DNA of 64,000 nucleotides. Source: Climacium dendroides. Its lineage: Eukaryota; Streptophyta; Bryopsida; Hypnales; Climaciaceae. Of the stretch, positions 1-12,856 are shown one piece after another (positions within the stretch are counted from its first letter, which is position 1; the number at the start of each line of letters is the position of its first letter). The stretch lies in the NCBI GenBank assembly GCA_950106755.1, contig OX467082.1, forward strand, positions 28,892,001 through 28,956,000. Direction: 5' to 3'. The notes beneath the pieces are model-generated. The model saw only the letters and a list, made by a program, of their open reading frames with translations. It did no database searches and was not told where the DNA came from. The translations under genes were made by a program, and so were the position numbers.

Positions 1-3000
1 GGTAATCATCAAAGGAAAAGTACAAAAAAATTCTCTAAGTAGGAGAACTAGAAAAGTGCCAAATCTCAAGAAAATAGATAAAAAGAAAGATGTTTTAATC
101 TATAAAAAATAAGAAAAACTTGATTTATGAACTTCCATACAACATACAATCTATTATTTTTAGAATTCTATTGAAAAATAGCTACTAGTCTGCTAGAAGA
201 CCATCTCTTTTGAATTTGTTTATTTGGTACAACATAGTACTCAAGCCCTCCAAATTGGCAACTATGATACAAAATCCAGGGCTATTTTTGGATTGTAAAA
301 CATTTTTGAAAAGTGGGAAAAAAATAGTCAAGGTGTATAATAGTCACAAGCACCTTACCTATGAATCTTGAGTCTTTTGGAGCCATAATGCAAGAGTTAT
401 TACAAAAAAATACCATTACGTATTTTTTGCAATCACCCTCTAGCATGTTTTCTTTGAAATTCAAGACTCCCACCAAAAAGGAGCACTAGGAATGCACTTG
501 CAAACAACAAAAAAACACCAAGTTCATTTCTTTGTATCTTAGGATGCCTTTCAATTGGGCCCACACGAGAAGACATTAGAGAAGCCCCAAAACAAGAGTA
601 AAACATGGAAACAACATAACAAATAAATGTCACACTTTAGTTTCAAGAGGTAGATTCTTCTTCAATTGTAGTTGTAAATGGTAGATGAAGCTACATAAAG
701 GCCTCCTTACATGCTTGTGCGGTGGACAAGTATATAGCTAATTTAAGCAAGAAGACAAAAACAACTTCACCAATTGTCTTACTGGGGTGGGCAAGCGGGA
801 AAGGGGTTGAAGTTTCTCCAATACTAGTCGACAACCTCATTGGTGGAGATTAGTGAATCTAATACACATGTGAATTTTTTATTGTTTCCCTCTCCACCCA
901 TTAGATTAACATGAAAGTGCAATGTTTATTTTTCCCTGTAGCTACTTGCTCTACAATTCCCCTAATGACCAATACATGTAAAGAGACCCTTAAAGAGATT
1001 GTAAGTGGTAGAAAACCTTTGACCTTGATGTTGCCAATTGTTGACTACAAAATCCATACTTCACTAAACATTGTTGAAGTGGGGCTTAGAAAAAACATAA
1101 AAGACACTACAGCTTCCACTATGACAAGCAAAATTTGAAGATCCTAGTGGAAAAACTAAACTAAGTTGTATTTTGGTGGGACTCTCTCCAAAGTCTAGCC
1201 ACTCCAAAACAAACACCATTTTGGGCCTTGGTGGAGATGCTCTTAGACCATCAAACACCATTCTCTACACTTGTTGTAAAAGTGTGTGATGCTATGTGAA
1301 TACTTTGTTTTGGGTTTCATTCTCTAGGTGGTGTAAAAGTTATTGAATTTCAAAAAAATTTAAATTAAAAAAAAGAATTTAAATTATCTTTTATTTTGGA
1401 AAAAACATAACTTCCACATCACATGTCCAAACAAAGTCCTTCCACTCCTTTGTGCGTAAAGCTTTCTATTTGTATCATAAATGCAACCTCTCACATGGCA
1501 ATAAAACTCTTATACCTCATCTTACATAAAAGATATTAAATTTTAATTTTTTTACAAATAAAAAAATGATTTTCACTTTTATTTTGGTTGTGGCAACAAC
1601 ACAAGGCACACTAGTCTTAATTATGTACACTATTCTAAGTATATTTAAATTTAATGCAAATTGACACACTATATTGTACTAATTTTCGTGAAGAATTCAT
1701 TTTTTTTTCCTAGTTACACACACTAATCTTGCAAAGTTGCAGGTTATACTAATTTTTGCGCCCCAATAAGATACTTAGGGAGAAAAACCAGTGAGTAATT
1801 GCGGTTGACCCCAATGTACGGGAGTACTGGCATTTAGTTACAAGTTAGCCGGTTGAAATTAAGAATTGCATAATTGATTTCAAAATCTTCGAAAAAAAAT
1901 CGATCATTTAAGAAGAAAAGAAAAGCATAGATTATTCTCTATTTTTCAAAGGCCTAGCCGAGAGAATGCTTCAAACAACCGGTTGGTCCAAGAAAATGTA
2001 GGATTTTAACCACTTAAGCTAAAAAATCTCCCCGGACTACAAGAGGTCTGTTGCACGGAATTCAGGGTCCCAACTCCGAAGTGACGTGGGCTTCGCAGGC
2101 CCAAGTATTTTTTCCCTCTTAGAAGGGCTGACCAAGTGCAACCGTAGAATCTTTTCTTTTTCTTTTTCTCTTTTTTCTTTTTCTTTTTCTTTCTCAATAT
2201 AATGTGGCCACTAATGAAAAGAAATGAAATGATTACAGTAGTTAGTAGCGAATTTATTAAAGGCTTTGACCTGTTCATCAGTTGACTTTCCAATGCCAGC
2301 TGAAAAGTGTTGCTAGAGTCAACACTACAGTAATTAAAAGTCAAAACGGATAATAGGGAGTTATAGGCTTATGGGTTTATATAAGTTTGGCAAGAATTTT
2401 GTTGAAGTGTTCAATTGAATTTCAGATTATTCTTCACCTCGTAAAGGAACAACATGTTTAGAGGCCCAAAACTTCTACAAAATACTTGTCCCAAAAGTAA
2501 GGTTCAAATTTTCATCAATATTTATATTTTAACAAATCCAACCATAAGATCTTACGATTAACTTGTTCAAATATGTTGTCCTAAAATTTTAAAATGAATA
2601 TTCTCTTAAATTGCAAATTCAGTGTGCCTAAACTTCAAAATAAAGGCTTTTTTAGCCCTACCAAAAGGTGAAGTTTGTTTTTCAATATTTTGAGAGAAAA
2701 ACACATATGTCCTACAATTTGTGCATTTTAGTGAGTATGTTGGGAAATGGGTTGAAAACATATGCAACAAATTTTAATCAAAAATACTTTCATATTCATC
2801 ATTTAAAAAACTGTAAATTGAAAGGTAGTACTGATGAATGAAAGAAAAAACTGATGTGCTAATAAATTATATAAGAAATTAAAAATTCTTAATCCTAATG
2901 GTAAAATGTTCTACTAAACAATTAGTATCCTTCATTTTTATTTTTATTTAAAAATTTTCAAAATTTAGAGCAAAAGTTAACTTTATATGTTTTTTCTACC

Positions 3001-3956
3001 TTCATTGCCTTCAAAAATAAACTCTTCATAATTCTTACTTCATTATTTGTAATTGAATGGTTCAAATGTTTTTTAGTAGGTATTAGTTTGTAAAATTTCC
3101 AAAAAATAATTGTTATTTTTTTAGAATATAATTTTTGTTGCTTGGTTTTGATATTGAAATTTTTTTTAAACTTTTAATTTTTACAATATTTATCAAAATG
3201 ACATGAAGCAAAACTTCACATATAGATTATAATGAATAGCATCTATTTTTTAAAAATTCATACAAAAATCTCAAATTTTAAAGTCAATAGAAGTTGCTCA
3301 AGTTCTCAAAAAGTCCAAAGCAAGCTCTTTAGTTCTTCATGGATTAAATTCAATCCTCCCGCCTTCTCTTATAAATATTTGAGATAGCAAGTCGGTTTGA
3401 CTTTCATTTCAATGTTGAGGATTTAAACTCATGTACAAACTTTGCATATGAAGTTATTGGGTGTAAATGGCCCATTATTGAAATATTTTATTCAATATTA
3501 CAAATTTCATTATTGAAATATTTAATTACAAATAATGAAGTAAGAGTTGTTTAACTATAATTAAGTATGTATATTCATTATTGAAATATTATATGTATCA
3601 ATTCCAAAGGACTTAAGGGGGGACAAGAAACATTGGCAAAAAAGTGTCATTTTAAGGTGGATTAACCAATATTGAAAATTAAAATTTTCTTAAACTTTAC
3701 CCATACGAAAGTGTACTAAACTATTATGGGAATGTGTAAAAAAAATTGAGCTAATTGACCACATACATTTGAAGGTTGAAAAAAAAAATTCATTTCTACC
3801 TAATAGGGACAATAGACTTCAAGAGTTCAAGCCCTTTGTCGAATAAAATTTTTGTTTTACACAAAATTGAGTCTCTCCACCATTGAGTATTATTGCCTCT
3901 TAGATTTATTCTACTCTAGCAAAATTAAGAAGAAAATTTAAATTCAAGCTTGATCT
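1..3956. other. AT-rich gene-free stretch
   Basis: No gene is supported here. Open frames are short, contain no recognisable motif and many lack an ATG. The sequence is AT-rich with homopolymer runs, typical of plant intergenic DNA. The only distinct structures are a pyrimidine tract near 2,149-2,196 and short repeated ATTGAAATATT words near 3,475-3,590. Confidence 0.7.
2149..2196. repeat. CTTTTT-type pyrimidine microsatellite
   Basis: An imperfect run of CTTTTT and CTTTTTT units. On the opposite strand it produces a lysine-rich open frame, which is a by-product of the repeat and not a gene. Confidence 0.85.
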
Positions 3957-5366
3957 AACTCCTAAGGTTCTAGTATCCCTCAAGGGACAAAATATATTTT
4001 TGATAGGCTCCTACAATCTCAATATTTGTCTTGATTTTTTGAAACTATTTGTGAAGATAGAAAAACATCCATACTTCAAGATAATACAATTATCATTTCA
4101 ATTAGTAATTGGGAACAAACATTATTGCATAATAAGACCAAATTTTAATTGAGAGGGCAAGAAAAAAATCCCACAAAAATATAAATTTTTTTCTCCGTTT
4201 TTTATCTTTTGTAGATTATAAATTTACATATATAAAAATCTAGATTATAAATTTATCTACAATTTTTTAATGAATGAAAAATTCATTTTTTTTGTTTAAC
4301 CCCTAAAGGTCCAAACACCATTTTTTGGCATCATAGCAATTGGAGGTAGCTCACTATGAATGGAATTTTTATTTCTTTTCTTTGAAAATTTCACAGAACA
4401 TGTGTCCAAAGAGTAGCTTTAAGGCACAAAAATTCTTATAACTTTTGATCACATGGTTAATAAGTTATTGCATGATATGTAATTTTCAACATTTGGCGGG
4501 CAGCTTGGGCAACCTAAAAAACTTCTTTGAAAATCACTTTTAAAAAAATTAAAAATATGAAATTAGTTCTTTAGATTTATATATAAGTGGGAAGCTTTGA
4601 ATCATTCCATTTTGATTAATGAGATGAAAATTATGAGGAGTTTTAGTTTGTGGGTAGGTATGGCGTCTAGAAATTCCATACCAACCAACCAACTAAAACT
4701 CCTCATAACTTTCATCTCATTAATCGAAATAAAATGATTCAAAGCTTTCTATAAATATGTAAGTCTAGAGAATCAATTTCAAATTTTTATTTTTTAAAAC
4801 AGTGATTTTCAAAGAAGTTTTTTAGGCTACCCAAGCTGCCCGCCGAATGTTGAAAATTACATATCATACAATAAATTTGTAACCATGTAGTCAAAAGTTA
4901 TAAGAATTGTTGTGCCTTAAAGCTACTTCTTGGGCACATGTTTTGTGAAATTTTCAAAGAAAAAAATAAAAATTTCATTCATAGTGAGCTACCCAAAAAT
5001 GCTATGATGCCAAAAAAAATGGGTTTTGATTGGACCTTTAAGGGTTAAATTCTCTTAGCTCAATTTTTCAACATAGAAAATTAGAAATTCAAAATTAATA
5101 GTTCAAAAAATTTTAATTAAGAAGATTCAAAGCCAAAAAATCTAATCAAGCAAAGTGCAAAAAAACTTGTTCTTTTCACTTTAAATGCAATTTGCATGGC
5201 CAAAGTTCTTGAAATTCCTTTCACACATTTTTACACTAATCTAGTATATGATCCAACTGTTAAATATGTAAAAAAAATAATTAAATTTTTTTTTTGCTCT
5301 TTGCAATAGAAATGGAAGTTTTGAGGGTTTTTTTGTTGAAATAAAGGCCTTGGGACTTTAGGAGTT
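3957..5366 (+). mobile_element. Non-autonomous DNA element with AACTCCTAA-type ends, split by a foldback insertion
   Basis: The left end begins AACTCCTAAGG. The right end, read in reverse complement, begins AACTCCTAAAGTCCCAAGG, giving short terminal inverted repeats. A second copy at 56,491-57,423 aligns along both halves: the shared GAGGGACAAAAT and CTCAATATTTGT words on the left, and TTTGCTCWTTGC plus ATAGAAATG on the right. The second copy lacks the 4,295-5,049 segment and so acts as an empty-site comparison. No transposase is encoded. Superfamily is not assigned because I cannot fix a target-site duplication. Confidence 0.6.
4295..5049. mobile_element. Large foldback (near-perfect palindrome) nested in another element
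   Basis: Two arms of about 370 bp are inverted copies of each other, with only about 12 bp of unpaired centre near 4,671. The left outer end reads TTTAACCCCTAAAGGTCC and the right outer end reads GGACCTTTAAGGGTTAAA. Paired blocks can be followed all the way in, for example GGCGGGCAGCTTGGG against CCCAAGCTGCCCGCC. It codes for nothing. A shortened relative of its left end occurs at 52,090-52,160. Arm divergence is low, suggesting fairly recent origin or gene conversion between arms. Confidence 0.8.
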
Positions 5367-8300
5367 AAATCAACTTGCAATAGAAAGAGCAAGGTGATTT
5401 AAAATACCAACACTACAATAGCAATTTTTTACATTTTTTTGTGCATGACTAAAATTTGCTTTTAAAAATCCTAATAGTGAAACATCCTAACATAGAATCC
5501 TAATATAGAATCCTAACATAGAATCCATCATATTTTGTAAATAAGATTTTTTCATTATAAAAAAGGGTAATCTTTTCCACTTATGCTAATCTACCTATTT
5601 CCGTGCCTATTTCTTAGCCAAAGTTGAAGCTTAGAGCCTTCTTGGAATAATTAAATTAGTAGCATGAGTTGAAGAGATGATTGTATAATTTGAAGAGGTG
5701 GAAACAAATTGAGTTGCATTTAAATATGTAGTTCAATTAATCTCATGAGAGAAAAAAATAGAAGGAGAATTGTTCAAAATTGATAGCCACGGAAGGTTTG
5801 TAATGTGTCTCAAACATAGGCAAACATGGGCAACTCTTCTCATGATCCCCATTCAAAAGTCAATTCTTCCAAAAGTCAATGGTGCTAGCACATGAGCGCA
5901 AAGATGTGAGCCTACAATTCTTGAATCAAGTTGTAGATATGTACCTACAACCATTTGAGGGGTTTATAATATGTGTACTTATAACATAGGTACACGATAA
6001 CATGGAAAGGATGTTGTATAACATAAGTATCTATAGCATCGACACCTATAGCAATAAAAGGTGTTTATAATATAGATTCTCAAGCTCATGGACTCATAGA
6101 TTCTATACTCATATACTAACACTTCCCTTCGAAACCTCTCCCCTTCCCAAGCCCTTTCCCCAATTGACCAAGAAGTCCTAGGCTTGAATTTGCTAGTCCA
6201 ACTACTAATTTGTCTTCAACTTGCCTACATCTTTGTTTATTGTTGCCTAACTTGCTTGATTTTTGGAGGGCATTAGATGTTTTTTCAGACCTCTAAAAGA
6301 CTATTTCAAGGTTGTTTCCCTTGTTGTAAACCACAACGCCATAGTCATGTTATAAATAAATAAATAAAAATTTAATAATTTTTTTTATTTTATTTTTTGA
6401 AATATATAAAAATAAATTAAATATTAATATATAACATGGTAGTCTCCCAACCACATTAGACTGTTGATGTGGCTTTGTTCCCACATCCCGTATAGCTTGA
6501 GAATTCACATTCTTCCAAAGGCCCGGAAAACATCTAATGCAAGATAATTTTTCAATTAGGCATTGGATGGACCCCCCCGAAAAATTCTACAAAGGAAGTG
6601 GATGTCTCTATTTTGTGTCAAAGTTCTAGAAACATTCATTCATTTTTTACTTCACAACCACCTACTCAATTATAACCATGGCAATATTCTCTCAATTTGC
6701 AAGGGCATCTATAATTAATTTGTGGATATCTATAATAACTTCGTGGACATATGTTTTAAAAAACAATAGTATAAAATTTTGAAATACCATGTGGTACAAA
6801 AAATTAAATATTTATCAACTTTTAAAATGTGTCTTCCTTTTGTAATCATCGTTTATGATGAAACTCAATTACAAACTTTTTTTCATCTTTTATATCCTTA
6901 ATTGGAACTCCATAGTTGCCTAAACTAATTTTTTCTAATAATTATGTTTGTTCTATATTGTTGGTCAATTTCTTTCTCATGGCAACATATGTTCATTATG
7001 TAAGCACCTCAATACAATCACCTGTTTTGAAAGTTTTGTAAGCTCAAATCTTAATATGATTTATTGCATAATGTGTATACAAAGATCGTATTTCAAAATC
7101 CAATTCCTTCAAAACCTTACACAAACTTAAATTCCAAACACCGAGTCAATATTGGACATTTATAGAAAGGGATACAATTGAATTGAGGATCAATAATGGA
7201 TATGCAAATATACATTAGATACATTTTTCCTTCTATCCATATACTACAACTTACATGTGAAGTGAGCACTTCAAATGTTCATGCATAACTCTCAATCTTG
7301 TAGAGATTGAAGTTTATGGAAGTGAAGAAGGAAGGCCAATTCCAATCCCAAAGATCAACATGAATGAAGCATCTATTGGGAATGGCTTAATTCTCTATTT
7401 AGATCTCATGAAGTTGGATGTCCAATTTTACCCTTGATACTTCCATTAGAAGGTAGACCCTATAAAAAATCAACATATTCCTTCCTCTAATAAATTCTCA
7501 TATCCCCAAATGAAGACAAAGTCATGTGACCTTCCACTATATATATTTGGATAAACTACAATAGTAAACACTCCACCAACATCCAAGTTTGAATTCTTGA
7601 CCACCTCATGAGTGTGACAAGGTCAAAGCTACTAAACTAAGGTTGCAAGTGCCTTGAAGTATATAGATAGTGTGATTGGATTTCCAATTACTTTGGAAAT
7701 TCACTTTATATTTTATTACAATAAATTAAAATTAGAATATGATACTCTGTTATTAAAGATTGACATTTCATGCCAAATATTTAATTAAAGTTATAACATC
7801 AAATTTGGTAGATGCTAAAAAATAAATTTCTTAAATTATTGAAATTATTTTTTAGAATTATTTTTTGCCAACTTTTATAGATAAGCATATGTAGTTAGCT
7901 CTTTTGAGCCTAGGCTAGTAACATTGGACAAAACATTGCATTGAAGCATTTTATTCAGCATTTGGAATATATACTTCAAAGTGTTTTAAAGGTATGGACT
8001 AAAAGTAGTACAAAATTTGGAAGAAAGGTAAAAAATGTATTGTAATTCCAAATTAGAAGGATTTAATGATGAATTTCAATCAAAAGTTGTAAATATAACT
8101 CACAAAGCACGTCCATATACTAGTTGGATTACCATTTCACTAACCAACATTTATTTGAAACCAAAAATTAGCATTTCCCTCAAAATTTGATTATAAATTG
8201 AATGATAATAGTTTTGAAAATATGTTTTCTTCTTTTAAGTTAGAATATCAAATTTCAATTTGAAGATTTGAGAATAAATACATAAAAGCCCTTACATTAA

Positions 8301-10575
8301 AAGTCACTTGGAAGGGCCATGTTTTGAATTGAAAACATTAGCTTTTGAGGTGAAACATACTTGTGATCTTTGAACAATAGAATATTTACATAAAGGAGAT
8401 TTAAAAATCTATTCCATGAAAACATTAGAAAATAAGTAGTATATCTAAGACACATTTGTTGTTAAAAATTTGAACACCTTGTCATTAAAACAAGAAACAA
8501 CAAAAACTAAATCAATCACTAATTAAAACAATGTCTTCCATGTCATTTAATGATTCTAATGCCTTTTATTGACTAAAATGGTTTCTAAAATATGAGGAAG
8601 GACTAGTAACCTTAAATTATATTTATTTATTTACATTTTTAGTGTTACTCTTAATCATCTTCTTCATTGTAAATTTTGTTTGTTTTGTAATTCAAGTAAA
8701 AATTGTTGAATTTACAAGCTTTTTTAGTTTAAAAATCTTCTTAGGTAGCTAAAGAATTTTGGCTTTTTACATTGTACTTAATTTGATTGTGAGAAACTTT
8801 AAATATTTTATTTTGATTGGTTACAAATTTGATTTTGTGAACAATTGAGGCATTTGTTTATACAAATATAGTATTTTTAGTTTTTTTCTAAATTCAAGTT
8901 TTTATAATTTTAGGAAAGACAAATAATAGGATTTGGATTGCCTATAGTAATGTTTTCACCAAGGAAATTGATAATTTCCATTTGGGGGGGGGATTATTAG
9001 TACTTCAATGTTTTTTGTCAATTTGTACAAACTCTCATTTTAAATAACAATCAAGAATAAATACAAATCATTTTTTTTACTCTTAAAAAAATTTGTGGAG
9101 GACATGTTTTAACAATTTAATTAAGAGATCCTATAATTGGCTAAGCATAAAATACAAAAAATAAAAATGAATTTGAATTATTTAGGAGTTATTGTTTTGG
9201 GACATTTTATGACTTGAAACAACCAAAAAGCTTTTCTAGGATTAAATCACAATGCATTGAGCAAATTTTTATCAAAATCAATAAACACAAATGTTACAAA
9301 ACAATACTAATTGAAGCATAATGCTGTAAAAGGTGAAAACAAGTTATATGCCAAGCCAACTTTAAAAAACATATTAAATTGATCAATTAATATAATATAT
9401 AAAAAAATAGTATAGATTAATTTATTATGCAACTAAGTTATATACTCAACCAAAACAAGAATTTTAGAGTTAGTTTTAGAAGCTAGGTATGATTAACTAT
9501 TATTAAAGTTGCTTAAATATTGACATCTAAAATATAAATTTAAATAGTAAAATGCATCATAAACTATTGCTAGAGGAGGTCATTGTGCTTGATTTACTAG
9601 GAACTCAAACTAGTGTCATTTACTAATGCTCTACTCATACAATCTTTACAAGTGAAACTTTCTTTGTTTTGGGGCTAAAATTCTTTACTTCCACTTTAGC
9701 ACCCTTTTCTCTAAGGTAAACCACTACATAACATGCAAAAAAACAATTACAAACACTTAGGGAATTACCCATGAATTGAAAGTCTTGCATCAACCCATGA
9801 CAAAAAGAAAATTTTAAATGAGATTTGAGCTACTTTAGGTTGAGATAGTGAATTTCTTGGAAAGATGTAATTTAAATTGCTCTCGTTATTTCTCAAATTT
9901 CTCTTGTGCATAGAAAAAAAAAGTTTCACAATTTCAACAATGGCATGAAAACAAACTAGCAATTATCATGGGCTGGTTTACCTTACAGTGTTTCTTCATG
10001 CATATTGAAGCATACTGAAGTTCGTTTTCTGCATTTGATACTACGTGATAATTGTGGTTGTGGATACCTCAGAATCAGTTATGATCTGCAATCAATTACA
10101 CACTTGGACACCAAATTTGGGTGGTGATTTCCAATCCTGTTAATATTATTAGCTTTTAAACATCTGTTGCACCTAATTTTCAAAGTGTCGTTTTCAAATT
10201 TTATTTCACGTGATCAATGTCGGGGCTTCTATCTCTTCACTTCAGGTGACTCTTCAGGACGTCATTAAGCTTATCTTTGATGGACACAGAAGCTGACGGA
10301 CTCTACCACCCTGGCACACAACCCTGGCACACTTTCCTTCCTCACATGAATCATTTGGAGTTCAGCTCCTCCCTGATATCGAGGCGCTGATCATGGTCAA
10401 GTTACACTAGATATAAATTATAACAAGGACAGAGCCTGCTGCAATGCGAGTAAGTATGAAACTACACCGAAAAGCACATGGAAAAGGTTTCATGAAGCTG
10501 CAAGGTTTCATTGAGTGATGCAAGGAATATATGGCAACTCTTGCCAAAAGAATCTATTTGATACTATTTGATTTA
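5367..10575. other. AT-rich gene-free stretch
   Basis: No supported gene. It contains a short tandem repeat (about 5,465-5,528; CCTAACATAGAAT-type units) and a poly-G run near 8,983. From about 9,960 the base composition becomes less AT-rich towards the PNGase A locus, with a duplicated CCCTGGCACAC word near 10,310-10,332. Confidence 0.65.
5465..5528. repeat. Short tandem repeat, about 15-bp unit
   Basis: About 3.5 imperfect copies of an AATCCTAACATAG-type unit. Confidence 0.7.
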
Positions 10576-10698
10576 AGGTATGTTCACACTTGGCATAAGG
10601 GTGATGTTTGCAATGTGAATCTAGTTTAGAAGTAGGTCTAAATTTGTTCCTAAGACCCTCAGTAATAACACTTCTTAACACCAAGTATGAACATACCT
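10576..10698. mobile_element. Tourist-like (PIF/Harbinger) MITE
   Basis: A 123-bp element whose ends are inverted copies: AGGTATGTTCACACTTGG on the left and, in reverse complement, AGGTATGTTCATACTTGG on the right (one mismatch in 18). It is flanked on both sides by TTA. A 3-bp TTA/TAA duplication is the known target of the PIF/Harbinger superfamily. Overlapping open frames are created by the palindrome and are not genes. Confidence 0.75.
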
Positions 10699-11254
10699 TT
10701 AAGACTTTAAAAAAAGATTTGAATAGAATGTATATATGGGTATACCAACTTGCCTTATACCAAACAGTGCTTGCAAATATTGCCCATGTGAATCTCATGC
10801 ACAAGAGTAGATATGGGAATGAATCAATTCCACTCTTGAGGTTATTTTAAAATTATTAAAAATATTCCTACTTGGACTATATTTGATATCTCCATGTTGT
10901 GGTACTAAAAGAGCCTCGCAATTTTGCTTGAAACCCTCAAAATATCAGATCTCCAAACAATGGCCATGATATAATATACATGTGGATATGCCCACATACA
11001 TAATCTTGCTATGGCCAAGTTCGAATCTACACCACCCTAAGCACACTAACAACCAAAGATATCATCAAACTCCTCAAATCCCCCCCCCCCAAACCCCTCA
11101 AGCTCTAGAACCCAACCAAAATTTTCTCATTCCTACATAAAATTTGCCAACAAATAAAAACAAATTCACTATAATTCATTTAACTTGACTTTTAATAACT
11201 TGGCTTCCAATCCAAGAAGTTATACATGGATTCTTACCAACCCAAAGTATCGTA

Positions 11255-11437
11255 CAATAGAACCTCTCTAAAGTAATAAGGTTGGGATTCACCTGACTTA
11301 TATTACACTAGGGAGGATCATTTCATTTATGGCCTTTGTATGCAACCCAAGGTGAGACTGGACAATCAATATTAACTTACAAAAGTTATTACTTTAGAGA
11401 GCACTCCTTATTACTTCAGAGAGATTCTATTCTATTG
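11255..11437. mobile_element. Mariner-like MITE with TA target duplication
   Basis: A 183-bp element bounded by TA. The left end reads CAATAGAACCTCTCTAAAGT, and the right end in reverse complement reads CAATAGAATAGAATCTCTCT. Both continue into repeated CTCTCTAAAGTAATAA words. The TA target and the tandem CTCT(A/C)TAAAGTAATAA motif match a widespread class of plant MITEs. No coding capacity. Confidence 0.75.
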
Positions 11438-12856
11438 TAGAGGAGCCCATCTGCTGGGGCGGCTGAGCCACTATGTGATGCTCTCAGCTGAGGAATTGTG
11501 TTTTTTCACTTGAACACCAGACAGCCAAACTTAAATGCTTTTTCCCAGTAACTATGAAGGGATGACCGGATGGGAGGTGAGTGGTGTTACAGGGACCGTG
11601 GTGATATTGAATCCGAAGAGACTCTTTGACTGGTGTGACGTTAAATTCAATGCAATTCTGGTTACCATTAATGGTGTTGTTGACATATCACAGTACCTCA
11701 TTGATGGCCCTCTTTGATAGCGAATTCCAGCTTGAATGTACCGAATGCACAGCAAATGTTGCAGCGGCCTCCACTACTACCAGTATATCACCGTTCTCCT
11801 AATCTCCTCCAAGGCAGAAATTGTGGCTAACAATGCTAAGCTGAACATCTTCAAGTGTTCCATTGGTTCTGAGGATTACAACTGATTTCATCTAGCCGGA
11901 ACCACCCCTGAGCTGATCCTAGAATGGTCAATGCTAGATTAGCTGATCGAATGTGAAAGTTGGTGTTTGAGTGAACGATGAAAGAGTTCAAAAGAATTGC
12001 TTTAGTAGTTTTTGCTGACCTCTTGGTCAGGCTGAGCATTGCGTGAAACATCAGCTGAAGCTCCACTTAAGGTTCGAGACGAAAGGAAGAGGAGTCGATA
12101 ATTGTTGAGCGGCATCTATGGACAGGTTCACCTCTGCATTGCTCTTCGGTTCTTCAAATGTTTTTGAATCCATTTGTTGGGTGATGGTCGGCTCATTCTC
12201 CAAGCAGTAGAATTTAGCCACAAATGCAGAGGATACTATTAGCCAATCTTACGCATTTTAACATAAGAGGAAGTGTGACTTGCGGGAGGTGAACAGGGCT
12301 GTGGAAAGATCTTTGGGTATAAGAGCATAATCTATTGAACTTATTGACCGCTATGTAAGTCTCTGTATGTTAGTCTCTGTGGCATACTGGTGGTCTGAAG
12401 CATGCATGGCTCTCAACGCTATTGAGCCTCCCCATTTCCAAGAGCCATGATGCACACAGTGTAACCACACTCTCAGTGTGCTACAGAGCGTATGAAAAAA
12501 TCGCATGCACAACATGCTTCATCCGCGACAAGGACTAGCCACAGCTTCATGTCAGAGGAATACACGCCAGTCTGTAGAATCACTGCTGCTGAGTAAAACC
12601 ATTGTAATTATGCGCCACATAACGCATTTCCTGCATACAGAAGGCCACACATTAACTTCTTACGCAATTTCATAGTGAGGTCTTGTAGACCACACTGTAA
12701 GTGCAAGTGGCCAAGAGTAGCGGCCATAGACATTTAGCCAAGTCATGTATACACCACTTGCGTAGGAATTGAAGGCCAAACAAGTGTCGAAAAGACGAAT
12801 TGCTGTAGGTAAGAGGGGTCAGTCCTTGGTAACCATTGCTCATTGCGTGTTATTGG
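11438..12856. other. 5' flank of the PNGase A gene
   Basis: Base composition is closer to average than in the surrounding AT-rich sequence. Open frames on both strands (for example 11,535-11,717 and 11,851-12,066) show no recognisable domain. I see no convincing TATA box close to the start codon. A TATAAG at about 12,317 is a weak candidate. Confidence 0.5.
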
